From the NCBI GenBank assembly GCA_963921935.1, contig OY998185.1, positions 64,123,717 through 64,187,716 of the forward strand: a stretch of 64,000 nt of DNA, in the 5' to 3' direction. This DNA is from Galeruca laticollis. Its lineage: Eukaryota; Arthropoda; Insecta; Coleoptera; Chrysomelidae. Each line of letters opens with the position of its first letter. The first letter of the stretch is position 1. The position numbers and the translations under genes are program-made. Shown here piece by piece: positions 1-11,729 of the stretch. The notes under the pieces were generated by a model that ran no database searches, was not told where the DNA came from, and was given only the letters and a program-made list of their open reading frames with translations.

Positions 1-236
1 TTGAATTCCGGAGGCTGTATCGTGCTAACAAACTGAAATTTCTCGAAAAACGACAAAATGTCGTACTTCAAGTACCATAGCACCCGTTGTACTGGCTCTG
101 GTGAGCTGAAAATCAATAGGGTTCATCTGTGAAATGTCCTTAACAATATTCCATCATAAAATTGGTGACTTATTGGACTCCGGAGGCTGTATCGTGCTAA
201 CAAGACTTGCAAGGAAAAGTGGCCGACGACAACGAC

Positions 237-281
<45 letters not shown>

Positions 282-450
282 ATACACACAGGATTTTTTT
301 TCTAAAAACCGTTTTTTCGTATTGTTGTTGATGGATAACGTAAAAATAACTCAAAAAAAAATTTCAAATTTCAAACTTTTTTGTGGGTAAACCAATACTT
401 TTCTCGCATATTAGATAGGTTGGCGGAAAAGTAATAGATAATCATTGGAC
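1..450 (-). repeat. Partial copy of a satellite-bearing element (second copy at 23620-24870)
   Basis: Two ~173-bp monomers are visible; the shared phrase GTATCGTGCTAACAA occurs near 18 and near 190. A (GAC)n tract follows, then a terminal segment containing CCGTTTTTTCGT and the end motif TTAGATAGGTTGG near 410. The same blocks occur in the opposite order and strand at 23620-24870, so this is one end of an element cut off by the window edge. No protein is supported: the Arg-rich frames are translations of the GAC repeat. Confidence 0.7.
223..281. repeat. (GAC)n trinucleotide microsatellite
   Basis: Nearly pure GAC/ACG repeats with a few GACAAC interruptions. The matching CGT/GTC tract at 23754-23799 sits at the same relative place in the other copy, so the microsatellite is part of the element. 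Confidence 0.9.
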
Positions 451-770
451 GGTATTAATAGAAATACAGCATTTACTTTCAAGTAAAAGTGAAAGGTTTT
501 GCTACAATTCGTATTCCCAATCTGCACCTTTTTCTCGCAAGGAAACGTTTCGGACAAATAAAGTAAAATTTTCATATGATATTGGCAAAACTTTTAGATT
601 TTGAGTATATGCTTCTTTTTATGAAAACGAAGTACGTAAGACTTTTTACTTTGAAACAAACCCTTTACCTTCGCTTATTTTATGTATATACCTAGAATCA
701 ATTGTTTTATTTTTTTGAAAGCTTCTTTTTATAAACAAGGTCTATTGACTCACTATATTTCTTATTTTTA
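451..770. other. No gene seen
   Basis: AT-rich sequence without recognisable coding or repeat structure. It ends in a pyrimidine-rich tract with TTTTTAG just upstream of the 789 gene, a plausible 3' splice site for an upstream noncoding or coding exon. Confidence 0.5.
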
Positions 771-788
771 GTTCTCACAAAAAGAAAA

Positions 789-1127
789 ATGTCCAACGAT
801 TTCATCACCTGGAGCTGCTTATTATTCGGATTCGGTTATGGTCTAGCTAGATTTGCGGAAATGTCAGTATACAGATTCTTCGTGGGTAAAAGGAAGTTTG
901 CTAGATTAGAAGGAATCCTCAACACTATCTCCGGATACCTTGTGATATTAATTTATTATTTAATTTATATTCATAATTTAGATTTAGCCGCATTCTTTCC
1001 GTTAGCCAACGCCATTTGTTATTTTGTCATCGGAGTGACGTGGCTAGTGACACCTATTTTCAAAGACATAATTGTATTTATGAATAAATATTTTAGAAGA
1101 AGAAGTAACAGTGGTAGTATTTTGTGA
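789..1127 (+). CDS. Small multi-pass membrane protein, unidentified
   Basis: A 112-residue ORF starts at the first ATG after a likely splice acceptor (TTTTTAG about 20 bases upstream). Three hydrophobic stretches are visible, about residues 5-19, 45-61 and 66-90. Basic residues sit between the first two (VGKRKFAR) and at the C-terminus (YFRRR), which suggests a small integral membrane protein with a cytosolic basic tail. An AATAAA signal at 1138-1143 lies 11 bases after the stop, so the 3' end of a real transcript is credible. I do not recognise the family. Earlier exons may lie outside the window, in which case this would be only the last coding exon. Confidence 0.6.
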   Translation: MSNDFITWSCLLFGFGYGLARFAEMSVYRFFVGKRKFARLEGILNTISGYLVILIYYLIYIHNLDLAAFFPLANAICYFVIGVTWLVTPIFKDIIVFMNKYFRRRSNSGSIL

Positions 1128-1137
1128 TTTACTTTTT

Positions 1138-1143
1138 AATAAA
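1138..1143 (+). terminator. Poly(A) signal of the 789-1127 gene
   Basis: AATAAA lies 11 bases beyond the stop codon, in a normal position for an animal mRNA 3' end. Confidence 0.5.
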
Positions 1144-1311
1144 GCTATTTATTTATATTTGTTTAATAGTTTCATTCATATTGATTTAAAAAGAAAATAA
1201 ACAAATATGAAGCATTTTTAAAAATATGATTTTATTCAAGTTTAATTGCTTCAACAGCTACGGCCATTGGCACGGTACGTTTACGTATTATAATGTAGAA
1301 AATATGTTGTC

Positions 1312-1676
1312 TGTTAGGGATTGGTGGCAAATGGCCGAATTAGAAGTTAAAAGGAAGTCATCGTTTCATCGTAGACACACACATAAAAGGAATTTCGGCC
1401 ATAGTTATATCACACATGCTTCATTAAGCCTACAAGTCATTCTCCATAAAATCAAAAGTTAGCTCTCTCTTCGGTTGTCAATCTTCGGAACAGTTCGTCG
1501 GTTATCAACAAGTGGATGCAGAGAACCGAGGCCTGATCTCGTGATGGTTGTACGGAAAACCAAGTGATAAATGTATGCCACATCTCATACGTTAGGGTGT
1601 ACGCATGGTTGCCGCACATTTAGGGAACAGAAAAGTTCAGGATTAAAACAAGGGAAATAGGAACCAAAACCAAACA
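1312..1676. repeat. Left LTR of a decayed LTR element (BEL/Pao?)
   Basis: Begins TGTTAGGGATTGG and ends ACCAAACA. It matches 4683-4986 in the same orientation over several blocks, including CGTACGCATGGTTGCCGCAC-type sequence near 1605 and 4915 and a shared run with AGGGAAATAGGAACC. The left copy is about 60 bases longer. The TG...CA ends and the BEL/Pao pol fragment between the copies suggest an LTR pair. I see no matching target-site duplication. Confidence 0.55.
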
Positions 1677-2256
1677 TACCGCCCACCAAAATAATATAGG
1701 GTTATTTTACAGTAAACAAGAAAAAATAAAAGATAAGAATTTTGGAAATGAAACTTAGTTCGGCTTAAAAGATTGGTCCGCCTCTCTTAAGAAAATATCG
1801 ATGGCATCTAGCTAGGATGGCTCGAATCGTCTAGTTGAACTGAAATTACCCAGAAATTCTGTTGAATCGAGTACATAACGGTATGTATGGCATGGTGATT
1901 AAACTTCTTTATGGGTTTGTTGAATTGTCAACTAAGTCAAAATATGACGACGAGGTGTTTGGTAGTAAAGTCCAGAGACAAATTTTGTAATCTCTCCCCG
2001 TTGTTGATCAATATAGGGGGACAATTTGGTTAACCATTTGGGACATCACTAACCTGTCTGAATCAATGATAGTTCTGAGCGAAATTGTTGTGCTTGGACA
2101 TCTTTTACAAGAGAAAGTAAAGCTTGTTGCAGCTTGGATATGGTTAAAACACCTGTGTGTTTACTACGAGGATGTCTCGTATTGTGAATAAATCTCAATT
2201 GAAAGGAAATGGAACCTTGAATTTTGCCAAGTTTTGAGAATTACTTTAGGAAATGG

Positions 2257-2257
<1 letters not shown>

Positions 2258-2320
<63 letters not shown>
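2258..2320. repeat. (AT)n microsatellite
   Basis: About 30 uninterrupted AT units. It abuts the end of the recognisable BEL/Pao pol similarity. Confidence 0.95.
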
Positions 2321-2322
<2 letters not shown>

Positions 2323-2329
2323 CATGGCA

Positions 2330-2640
2330 TCTGCGCAACCATCCAGAACATCTTTTCCTCACTGGAAACACTTGTTGGTTCAAGGTTAACCTGCACTGGT
2401 TCAGGCCAGTGAGAAGGATGTAACAAGAGCCAGTTCACCTTGACGACTCTAGGAGATCCTTGGCTAAGCAACCGCGAGATGCGATGTCGGCAGGGTTATT
2501 GGAACCGGGAACATGACGCCAATGTTCAGGGGGATCTCGCGTCTAAATATGAGCTATTCTATTCTATCCAACTGAGTACTACTTTGGATCACTCCAGGCA
2601 TATAAGGAAGCGACGCTTATAATAACCCGAAAGGTTTGCA
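2330..2640 (-). pseudogene. BEL/Pao-type pol fragment
   Basis: The minus strand reads HVPGSNNPADIASRG, the signature that lies after the RNase H region in BEL/Pao polyproteins. A Trp-rich stretch with HWPEPVQVNLEP in a neighbouring frame follows. Frames change within the fragment, and it ends at the (AT)n tract, so it is dead. It lies between the two LTR-like repeats at 1312 and 4683, which fits a ~3.7-kb decayed and internally deleted element that later received the pogo insertion at 3093. Confidence 0.6.
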
Positions 2641-3244
2641 ATAATGTGAATTCGACTAAATTGCATAATTCACACAACTCTAAGCTTAGAATGGATATCG
2701 ATTTTACGGGAGCTACCTTTGATTTGGCCATGACGATTCGAAGTTGAGTTTTTTTTTTCAGCGAATCGGATATAAATAATGGTCGCTTATCCTAACTCTG
2801 AAGCACCGTACAAGGCATGTAATTCGCATTTTTTCACATTAGGTGTTGATAGAATTTAAGGTTTTTCGAATATAGAGAGGCTAGGTATTTCCAGCGCAAA
2901 CTGCTGCCATTTAGCACATACATCGGGCAGAGCAACATTGTCTCGAGTAGACCTGCCATCTATAAATGCTTGATGAGGACCATGGCAAAGAAGGATAAAC
3001 GACATAAGAAACCTAAAGGATCATAGCGATTTGGGACAAGACAGATCGCTTGGTACAAGTTGAAGGTATATCGATAATGGTAAAGACAAATAGGGGAGGA
3101 CCGGGCAAACTAAAGGAAAAATAAATAAATATAGCAAATATTGACAGTATTAAAATAAAATACAAAAATGCAGGTTTTTATAGATTAGTAACACACGCGA
3201 ACACTTACACTAAAATAGAACATTTTATTCACTTTGCCCGATGA

Positions 3245-3780
3245 TCTGGGCAAAGCGAATAATTGGTTAAGGAAAGTGAATAAAATGAAACAATTAACTA
3301 TTTAATTGCAGTCATCACACCTGTACTGCCCAGTACCTTCGTAAGATGTACACTGCTCATGGGCCCATTGCTGACAAAAATTGCACCTGATCCAGTCTTC
3401 TGTTGGCTTCCCATTAACCTCAATGTATTTTTCGGCACAGAAAATACACAAAGTCTCTTGAATATTTTCCTGCTGAACTCGTTTCTTTGGGATTTTTTTC
3501 TTACTTGATCTGGGCAAAGCGAATAATTGGTTAAGGTAAAGTGAATAAAATGAAACAATCAACTATTTAATTGCAGTCATCACACCTGTACTCCCAGTAC
3601 CTTCGTAAGATGTACACTGCTCATGGGCCCATTGCTGACAAAAATTGGACCTGATCCAGTCTTCTGTTGGCTTTCCATTAACCTCAATGTATTTTTCGGC
3701 ACAGAAAATACACAAAGTCTCTTGAATATTTTCCTTCTGAACTCGTTTCTTTGGGATTTTTTTCTTTCTTGACTCTTTTG
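3245..3780. repeat. Tandem duplication (~264 bp) of the finger-coding segment
   Basis: The block starting GATCTGGGCAAAGCGAATAA near 3245 recurs near 3509 and continues through the same finger-coding sequence with only a few substitutions and small indels. The duplication lies inside the pogo element and is recent by its similarity. Confidence 0.85.
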
Positions 3781-4340
3781 TCGGTCAATATTGGTTGAGC
3801 CGTGGTTTTTAAGTATTTTTCCTTTTGTTCCCCTTTTATAGGAGTGCTTGTTAGTACTTCTGATTTTTGCGTTTTTCTTTTACGGATACCAGATGATCTT
3901 ACTACTTTTGGCAAAGGTCTAACATCTCGAGGACTGTAGGTTGGTTTCACGTCAGACTAAGATTGCATTCTCTCCACAATTTTCGATGTACTACTAGAAA
4001 TAGATAGTGGTGCATTTGAAGACAACATTGTACTCTTTGGTGGAGTTCTATGTTCCGGTTGGTTTGACTCTGGTAGTAACACTACTTCCACAGCTGGTTC
4101 ATTGATAGTTTCACCTGAATTATCTTCTATTTCCATTACTTGATTTTCAGTAGGCAATAAATTGAGGCGTGGGATCTCAGTTTCTGCTACAGTTTCACAT
4201 GGAGTATTTGGAAATGCATCCTCATATGTGACCGATGCTGGTAGGTAGTCTTCATCTCCAAACGTATGTTCATTAATTGGCCAAATACCAGGAGATCTAA
4301 ACCCATTTACTGCATTTTGGGAAAGGGCACTTTTTAAATA
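3303..4340 (-). pseudogene. C-terminal part of pogo-like transposase with PHD-like finger
   Basis: Reading down the minus strand from 4340: an AVNGFR..GIWPINEHTF segment typical of the end of pogo/Tigger DDE domains (AxxGFRxxGIxPxN), then an acidic and Ser/Pro-rich linker, a Lys-rich stretch, and a C-terminal Cys/His finger (CIFCAEKY...WIRCNFCQQWAHEQC...YRCDDC). In pogo-type transposases of animals such a PHD-like finger often forms the C-terminus. A TAG stop interrupts the frame at 3957-3959, and the finger region is duplicated in tandem (see 3245-3780), with frame changes. The DDE catalytic core is absent. Confidence 0.65.
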
Positions 4341-4682
4341 AGCCGGTCCTCCCCTACATCGTTATGGGGAAGCCACTGCAATCTCAAAATTTTCAAAGTA
4401 TTGTCTGGATGGTCAAAAGTAATTTCTCGTAATTGATGGGGATCGATAGGAATCGAATCCAATAAGGCGGAAGATGAACTATAGGTAGTTCGGGAGGAAA
4501 CTATATAGATAGTCCCTACATATACAATGGGGAACGTAATAAATTTAAATTACAGCGAATAAATCGATATTACTCACGGTATGTTAATAATTATGTACAA
4601 TTATTTAATAATATATCGTTTTGAAGGTTAGGTTGGAATAAATTTCCATAAACTATTCAAATCCGGCTCAAATTACCAATAA

Positions 4683-4986
4683 TGTTGGGGATTGGTAGCA
4701 AAGGACTGCCTTAAAAGTTATAAGGAACTCACCATGGCTTCATCGTGGACAAACACATAAAATCAGACCGCTTTTTGGAATTTCTGTCGTAGTTATCTCT
4801 CGTTACCATTCATGCTTAATAGGACGAAAAGTTAGGTCAATCCTCGGAACAGTTAGTCGGGCATCAACAGGTGGATGCAGACAACCACCGATGCCACACC
4901 TTATACGTTAGGATGTACGCATGGTTGCCGCACATTTAGGGAAAGGAAAGTTTGAGGATTAAAACAAGGGAAATAGGAACCAAACA
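4683..4986. repeat. Right LTR-like copy of the 1312-1676 repeat
   Basis: Begins TGTTGGGGATTGG and ends AACCAAACA, in direct orientation relative to 1312-1676 and slightly shorter. With the left copy it frames the BEL/Pao fragment and the pogo insertion. Confidence 0.55.
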
Positions 4987-5089
4987 CCAAGGATTTTGCA
5001 GGAATTGACAATATCTAAGAGGGAATTAGTTAGTGTGATAAGTGGAGCAGGAGATGCAGCTTTTATGCTAAATTTAATTATTTTATACT

Positions 5090-5290
5090 TATTTAGCGAT
5101 AAGGAGAAGCCCAAGTAGATCTACAGCATTTTGTTGGAGTAAAAAAAAATCAATGGAGCAGATATCTCCATTGAGGCTATAGTGAGAATGTTTATTTAGA
5201 TCAACTTCCCTAGCAAAGGTATCAAAAGCACCTTCGATATCGAATATAGTTGGCAACAGCTTTTTGTTGACTGTTAAGTACTGAAGAAAT
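5090..5290 (-). pseudogene. Possible non-LTR reverse transcriptase scrap (motif A)
   Basis: The minus strand contains FDIEGAFDT, close to the RT palm motif A of R1/jockey-type elements (F.DIEGAFDN). The surrounding residues decay quickly and no other RT motif is visible, so only a short relic is proposed. Confidence 0.4.
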
Positions 5291-5299
5291 GTTGGCTTG

Positions 5300-6100
5300 G
5301 ATATATTGGAAAATTATCTCGCTACTAGAGCTAACTTACTTAAAATTATGCGAAGATTACGAATATTCACATTTTGTAATACAATCACTGATCACTGTGC
5401 ATTTATTAAAGGAAAATGATGTTTTTTTTATTATTATGAACATGACCCTTTAGCGATGGGGTGATAAACTTGAAATAATTTTCAGCAGTTTATGTGACTT
5501 ATGCGACTTTGATGTACAATTTTTTTACCTCTCTTAATCAAACGCTATTTTTTTAACGATCGATTATTTTATAAAAATAGTGTGATTAATAAAATCAAAC
5601 TTATGTTTAGCATCGTTTTCAAGGTTCCTTATGAAATCACGATGGAGACAATCAATCAATCTTGAAAATAAATAATTTATACTGGAATAGATAACCAAAG
5701 GTTGATATATTTTGTCTATGCCAAAATATAATATCGACAAATTTGGTATTTTAATAATGGACATCAAATTACACAGACTCGACCAAAATATATCACATTA
5801 GTGTTCTCTATTGTTAGATGAAGTTACGTAAAATTAACAATAATTGTAATTAAACTATTTTAGATCAAATCAAAATAATTAAATATTTGTTTTTACTAGC
5901 AACACACCCACGGAAATCAAAGATGAGTTGGTAGCTTTATCAAAAAATGCATTGTTTTTTATTTATTAGGTTATAAACTTTTCAAACATCCCTTGTATGT
6001 GAAGTAATTAAAATTCTTAACGAAAATACCTCCCTGTAGAATACTTTTGATGCTGGAAACTAAAATGTCAATAAAACAAAGTTAAAAATAAATTTTTTAT
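5300..6100. other. No gene seen between RT scrap and chitin-binding gene
   Basis: AT-rich sequence in which I see no protein family, tandem repeat or clear element end. Confidence 0.5.
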
Positions 6101-6112
6101 TATGATTCCCTT

Positions 6113-7694
6113 TCACTCAAATATTTCTTCTATATCGCATTCTGATTCGGAAGTGTCTTTGCATATAAATCCTTTCGGACAATCTACAGGCGCTCCAGAT
6201 GAAAAGAACTTTCCATTGTTATGGACACACTGGAAAAATTTATTTGCTTTATAGCAAAGGAATCCTTTCTTTGTACAAGATATTTCCATAGACGTACCGG
6301 TCGGAAGTACCTGAAAAAAAGTAATTTTATGGATTAATCGGGATTATACAGAGTGTTTTAGTTAATAATCTGAAAATAAATATTTTCTAGCACGTCCGAA
6401 AAAAGTGTAAGTATTCAAAATCATATTAAGCAGTTTTTCAAACCGGGGCAAAAAACTTGATATTTTCTTTTTTCATTTCTAGATGATTTCTAAAACTAAT
6501 TATAACTTTACTGGGTAAAAATTTTTGTCACTGGGGAAAAGCCGTTTAATAAATTTGCCATCTTTACTACCTATTACTCGCAAAAAATGTTTCTTCATTA
6601 TACATTAAAATTATTATCAAATGTTTTGTATAATATCAGAAATATCATTTGTTGATAATTTACCATATTTTAATTAAATACACTTAAGAAACCCACAATA
6701 TGAAGTTGTCAATGAACAGTTAAATCTAGGGAGTTCTCCACTAATAAACTGTCTTCTTAAGTGATAATTGTAAAGATCAGCAGATATAGTTTTCCTGGTT
6801 TTCTATATCATTGCACAGTTATACTGATCTTAATTGGAAAAATGATATCCAGGATATCACCATAGGGCTAATAATATCTAAGCTTCAATATTTGTAATAT
6901 CACATCTTCTTTTTTTTTCTATTAACTTCTTGGTCTAGCCAAAAATAACTTCGAAACATCAGGTAGGCATCAAATAAATGTAACTTCTGTCATTCTGACG
7001 ATGCTATTCAGTTATCGAAACAATTGTCAATTTTTTAGAATTTTCAAGGTTTTATTTTGGAATTAGCTAGAAACATTGAGATTCATTTGAAACAGTAATA
7101 TGAGTAGATTCCACGAAGTAAGGGTCGAGACAGTTAATTTTTTTAATTGTAAGACTTGAATTACCTCTTTATTGTCATTAAGTTTGATGTACTACATATT
7201 ACCCATGAATATTAATAAATTTATTCAATTTTATAACGTGAATAAAAAAATTATTTATAAATAATAATAAAAAAATTTGAATAATTAGTGATATTGACCC
7301 AGCTGACCACATAATTTACTAATATAGCAACCAAAAATCAGTTAATTATTACATTAATTTTCTCTTTGTGAATGCAAGATTTCAATGACGATTCGAATTC
7401 TTGGTTTAATTTTTGTAAGCACTAATTATAATTGCATTGTGAATGAAGCTTTAAATCACAATTTGTTATTTAAAAGGTATATATTTTAATACAGTTCCTC
7501 TATTTAAAATGTAAAAGAAACATTGAAATAAGGAAAACTATATTTGTATGCAATACTTTCGATACACACTGTATTATAGGTATAATCAATAATTTTGAAA
7601 GATTCGGTATACAAATCAAATGTGACATGTGACATTTTAATTTTCGGATGACGTTTATGTAGAATATATTTAACGATAGACAGAATTATATTAC

Positions 7695-7734
<40 letters not shown>

Positions 7735-7881
7735 TCGCTTTTTTTGGTTCTTGGTCTTTTAAAATGTTCGTTTTGTTTGTGTGTGAGTTATATTCTGTTA
7801 TGTGATACGTCTTAAACAGCTATAAAGTATATTGAATAAGTAAATGAACGTTCTGTCGAAGGTAAGATTTATTTGTTTTGC

Positions 7882-7931
<50 letters not shown>

Positions 7932-10265
7932 AGGGTAAGGTATATAGGGCCAATAAACCGATTTTTTGATTTGAAGAATTATATAGGGAAAAATTAAAAA
8001 GTATTTTTGCAAAATTTTTTTTTCTTATTTCCAGAAACGAATATCCTAGCATAAGAGATCACGTCAGAACCTCTTAAAAAACATATAACAAAACTTTCCT
8101 GCCCCCCTTCTTGGGGGATCTAGAGATCCTCAAAAACCGACTTTTTTTTTCGACTTTGGTACTTAGGGCTGGGAGCTTTCTTTACTATAAACGATAGCGT
8201 AAAACTGCCAAATACGTTTCAAAGAGAATAACTCGACACGTACATAGGACAAATTAAAAAGGGGGAATTTCGGGTTATAAATACGATGAGGAAACTTGTC
8301 AGGTCAAACCTTTTACGATGATATATGGGGGCACCCCCTTCACCTCTTTTTTTGGGGTTCCAGCATTCGCTAAATATTGATGCTGGAATCGTGTCTGGAA
8401 ACCAAAATTTTCGGAATATGTTTAACATGCCTCCATTTAAAATTTTTTATTTCTAGAACTAAGGAAGATATTGACGTCTTTCTCACACCATTCGATAGAG
8501 GAAAGATGTACCTTAATTACCAATTATATTTCGTTTCTTCCATTTCATATTAGTAGAAATTATACAGGGTTAAATTTGAGCTAAAAATTTTTATCAAAGT
8601 TTACCCTAAAAAAATCGTATCGGCTACGTTTATGAATTGGAAAGAACGAAATTGGTAAAAATCGAAAAAGGAGAGTAGATACTATTATAAAAAAAATATG
8701 GCAAGTTTCCTTTGGCATTACAAACCGAGTTATAGAACATCAAAGTTCACATTTTCTAACAAAAATATCTATTCGCCCTGTGAATAGAAAATGGAAAAAA
8801 AATAATTTGTTTCCGATATACATGAAATTTTGCATTGGGGGGTTTTTCGATACGGGGAATCTAAAAAATTTGTCAGTTGTTTGAAAATTTCGAGTGAAAA
8901 AATCAGAAAAATGATTGAAAATGGAATTTTCCGGAAAACTATACATCAAAATCAAAAACTGACATATTTTTTGGATTCTACAATACAAAATACATAACAC
9001 TATATCCTTTTTACATACATTCAGTGTAAAAGAAAATTTTCAATTTTTTGGTCTGAAAACCGAAATTTTCGAAATTTTTTTAACATGCCTTCATTTATAA
9101 TTTTATATTTCTGAAACTAATGAAGATACCGATTTCTTTCTCACACCATTCGATAAAGGAAACATGTGCCTTCATTAAAAATCATATTTCGTTTCTTCCA
9201 TTTGAAATTTGTAGGAATTATACAGGGTTAAAATTAAGCTAAAGAATTTTATTAAAATTTACCCTAAAAAAATTCGTAGCGGCTACGTCTATGAATTGGA
9301 AAGAACAAAATTGGTAAAAGTCGATAAAGAAGAGTTGATACTATTATAAAAAAAATATGGCAAGCTAGCGCTGGCTTTACAAACCGAGTTACAGAGCATC
9401 AAAGTTGACATTTTTTACCAAAAATATCTATTCGCAAGCCCCCCCTGTGAATTAAAAATGGAAAAAAATAATTTGTTTCCGATTTCCATGAAATTTTGCA
9501 TTGGGGGGTTTTTCGATACGGGGAATCTAAAAAATTTGTCAGTTGTTTGAAAAAAAAATTATTTCGAGTGAAAAAATCAGAAAAATTATTGATCATGGAA
9601 TTTTCCGGAAAACTATTCATCAAAATCAAAAACTGACATATTTGTTGGATTCTACAATACGAAATACATAATACTATATCCCTTTTACATACATTTATTG
9701 TAAAGCGAAATTTTCAATTTTTTGGTCCGAAAACCAAAATTTTCGAAAAAATTTTAACATTTAAAATTTTATATTTCTGAAAATAACAAAGATATCGACT
9801 TCTTCCTCACACCATTCGATAGAGGAAACATGTGCCTTAATTAAAAATCATATTTTCTATCTGATCAGAAATCAGGTATTGAGGAGTTGTCCAGCAAATA
9901 CAAATATACCCATTTTTCACCTATAGGATACCCCATCCGTGGACACGCTGTACTTATAATATGTAAATATTACTTGATTAAAAAAAGGACTTAAATACAA
10001 TTTCAAATCATACCAATAAAAGTAATTGCATTTATTAATTACTTATTAACTAAGAATTAATCAGCTCTCACTTAAATGAATTATGAAGTACTTTTCTTCT
10101 GATGGCAGAGATCGTTTTCTGAATTGTTTTATGTCTTAACAAATTCCCTGTTACCTGGTCTATGTTATAAACGTTAGGAAAAATTGTAATAATAATTAAT
10201 TTTGAACTTACCGAAAAAATCAGGTACAGAAGTATCGCACATTTTGTTAATATATTGGAAACCAT
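6113..10265 (-). CDS. Small secreted six-cysteine chitin-binding-like protein, two exons
   Basis: Exon 1 is 10265-10212 (18 codons). It encodes a hydrophobic signal peptide, MVSNILTKCAILLYLIFS, and ends at a GTAAGT donor in phase 0. Exon 2 is 6310-6113, preceded by a TTTTTTTCAG acceptor, and encodes 65 residues to a TGA stop, giving an 83-residue product. The mature part has six cysteines spaced C-x6-C-x8-C-x15-C-x5-C-x7-C, with FFQC and DCPKGFIC segments. This resembles the peritrophin-A/CBM14 group common in insects, although the first spacing is short for CBM14. The inferred role is an extracellular chitin or cuticle/peritrophic matrix protein. The 3.9-kb intron holds a Penelope tail, AT repeats and a large tandem repeat. 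Exon boundaries are inferred from splice signals and phase agreement; a cDNA would settle them. Confidence 0.75.
6688..7140 (+). repeat. Penelope-like element 3' tail fragment
   Basis: From AGAAACCCACAATATGAAG onward this repeats the end of the GIY-YIG ORF and the 3' noncoding tail seen at 49510-49964. It runs further, through ATTCCACGAAGTAAGGGTC, a segment also present on the minus strand at 59655-59700. It lies in the intron of the 6113-10265 gene, antisense to it. Only about 25 codons of coding sequence remain. Confidence 0.8.
7698..7731. repeat. (AT)n microsatellite
   Basis: About 17 AT units inside the intron of the 6113-10265 gene. Confidence 0.95.
7885..7927. repeat. (AT)n microsatellite
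   Basis: About 20 TA units; apparent Tyr-Ile peptides across it are not genes. Confidence 0.95.
8400..9865. repeat. ~660-bp tandem repeat, about 2.2 copies
   Basis: The anchor CTCACACCATTCGAT occurs at 8482, 9140 and 9806, giving periods of 658 and 666 bases. The copies share long blocks, including one with TTGGGGGGTTTTTCGATACGG. It lies in the intron of the 6113-10265 gene. Open frames in it are weakly conserved between copies and carry no recognisable domain, so I treat them as noncoding. Confidence 0.85.
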
Positions 10266-10307
10266 TTTAGTTTAGGCACGTACTTAATAATTATAAAACA
10301 CTGACAG

Positions 10308-10336
10308 ACTGATATCGTTCATAAACAAAATTATAA
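10308..10336 (-). promoter_or_regulatory. Candidate core promoter of the 6113-10265 gene
   Basis: On the minus strand a TATAAT-like box (complement of 10330-10336) lies about 25 bases upstream of TATCAGTC, which matches the arthropod initiator TCAGT. That in turn is about 45 bases upstream of the start codon. The spacing is slightly short for a canonical TATA-Inr pair. Confidence 0.4.
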
Positions 10337-10339
10337 CTA

Positions 10340-11340
10340 GAGGTCAAACGGGAAATTTAAAAGTTTATCGATATTCTCGTTAAAGTCGATGACTAATGGC
10401 AGAACGTATTTAAATTGTACTTCCTATTAAGAGATTCTAATGAACAGCACTTTCATCATTAAAAGTTTTTATTTGATACCAACCTGCCATTTCTATAGTC
10501 ATTAAACCTGTGGATAATGATTCAAATATGTTTAATTTTCATTTCTTTCTAAAGAGAATAAAATACATAAATTAAAATGGAATGAGAACAGGAATTAGCC
10601 CAGGACGTCAGAATTTTTGAAGTAACGTATTAAAAAAATAGCGGTTTGGTTACTTTTGTGATTATGCACAGAAAGCCCAACATTTTTGGGGGTTTTCCTT
10701 AGTTGCGTAATGTAGTACTACACTTACTGTATAATTTAAGATACACAAAGCTCAATTGCTATTTTGAATCTTCAAGTTATACTAATTTGAAATTACAAGA
10801 AATGTCCCATCAATTTTACGACCTCTAGTCAGAATTTCCTTTTAAAACCCTTTGGGGATGTTGACTACGAATATGAAGTTGGAAAACTGTAATCTCGGTT
10901 CCCAATATGCTGGATTCCAATCTCACAAACTCTTAGTTTAGAAATTGTAGGCTCATAAGCCCCAAATTAAGATCTAGAGAACTAATTTAAAAATTGAATA
11001 GATGATGCTTTTACTTGATGAAGATCCAAACTCAACAATTTAATTTGAACAAGAGCTCAATCTAAACTTGTGACAGTAGCTTTATGAAACTAGTGAACGT
11101 ATAATGGCAGCCGATAGAGGGAGTTATTCGATATTATAACCAAAATATTAGATTTTCTCAAATACTTTAAATGCAATGATATGACTTTTTTATACTAGAA
11201 AATAGACAAATGACCAACTAATAAGCCTGCACAAACCGCATCTTAATATATTTTTCTAGCTCAAATTATTGAAAAAAATACTAAGCCAGGAAAATTCATA
11301 TATCCCCATTTAAAAATGCATCGGTTGCTTTCGATAAGAA
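10340..11340. other. No gene seen
   Basis: Intergenic AT-rich sequence upstream of the chitin-binding gene's start. No repeat family or domain is recognised. Confidence 0.5.
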
Positions 11341-11367
11341 GGCAAGTAGTAGGTAAGAATTTAGTTC

Positions 11368-11493
11368 ATGTCATACTTCTCTTCACCTATAGAATCCTTA
11401 AGTGAAATCAATAGCTCTGAAAAGAGTTTGAAAACCGATAATTTTATTCCAAATTCAAACTTTATAGATAATAATATAATCAATAGTTTAAGC
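11368..11493 (+). pseudogene. Left part of a retroelement gag-like ORF, cut by the hAT insertion
   Basis: An Asn/Ser-rich reading frame runs into the left end of the hAT element at 11494, and gag-like sequence resumes at its right end (14417). The coding character of this left part is weak on its own; it is proposed mainly from position and similar composition. Confidence 0.3.
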
Positions 11494-11729
11494 CAATGGT
11501 TCCCAACGGGAGCGATACCGCCCCCCTGTGGGCGCTGCAGCATTTTAAGGGGGCGGCAGCGGATTCAGAAGCAAATAATAAGCAGTCAAGAGGAATGGTG
11601 AAATAAAAATGATTTAATAAGGGTTAATAAGCAGTTTTAAATTAGCATTAATAATGATACTAATAATTATAATATATGTCATTTTATAAACATTATTATC
11701 TATAAATCTATTGAGAACATAATTTTTGT

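Larger units (their letters stand above)
3093..4354 (-). mobile_element. Internally deleted pogo/Tigger element with TIRs and TA duplication
   Basis: The ends are perfect inverted repeats: GGGGAGGACCGG at 3093-3104 and CCGGTCCTCCCC at 4343-4354. Both are flanked by TA (3091-3092 and 4355-4356), as expected for a Tc1/mariner/pogo target site. The interior holds only the C-terminal third of a pogo-like transposase on the minus strand. The DDE core is gone, so the copy cannot have moved itself. Confidence 0.75.

Noticed and set aside
134..354. Arg-rich or Arg/Cys-rich open frames on both strands
   Set aside because: They are translations of the GAC/GTC trinucleotide repeat.
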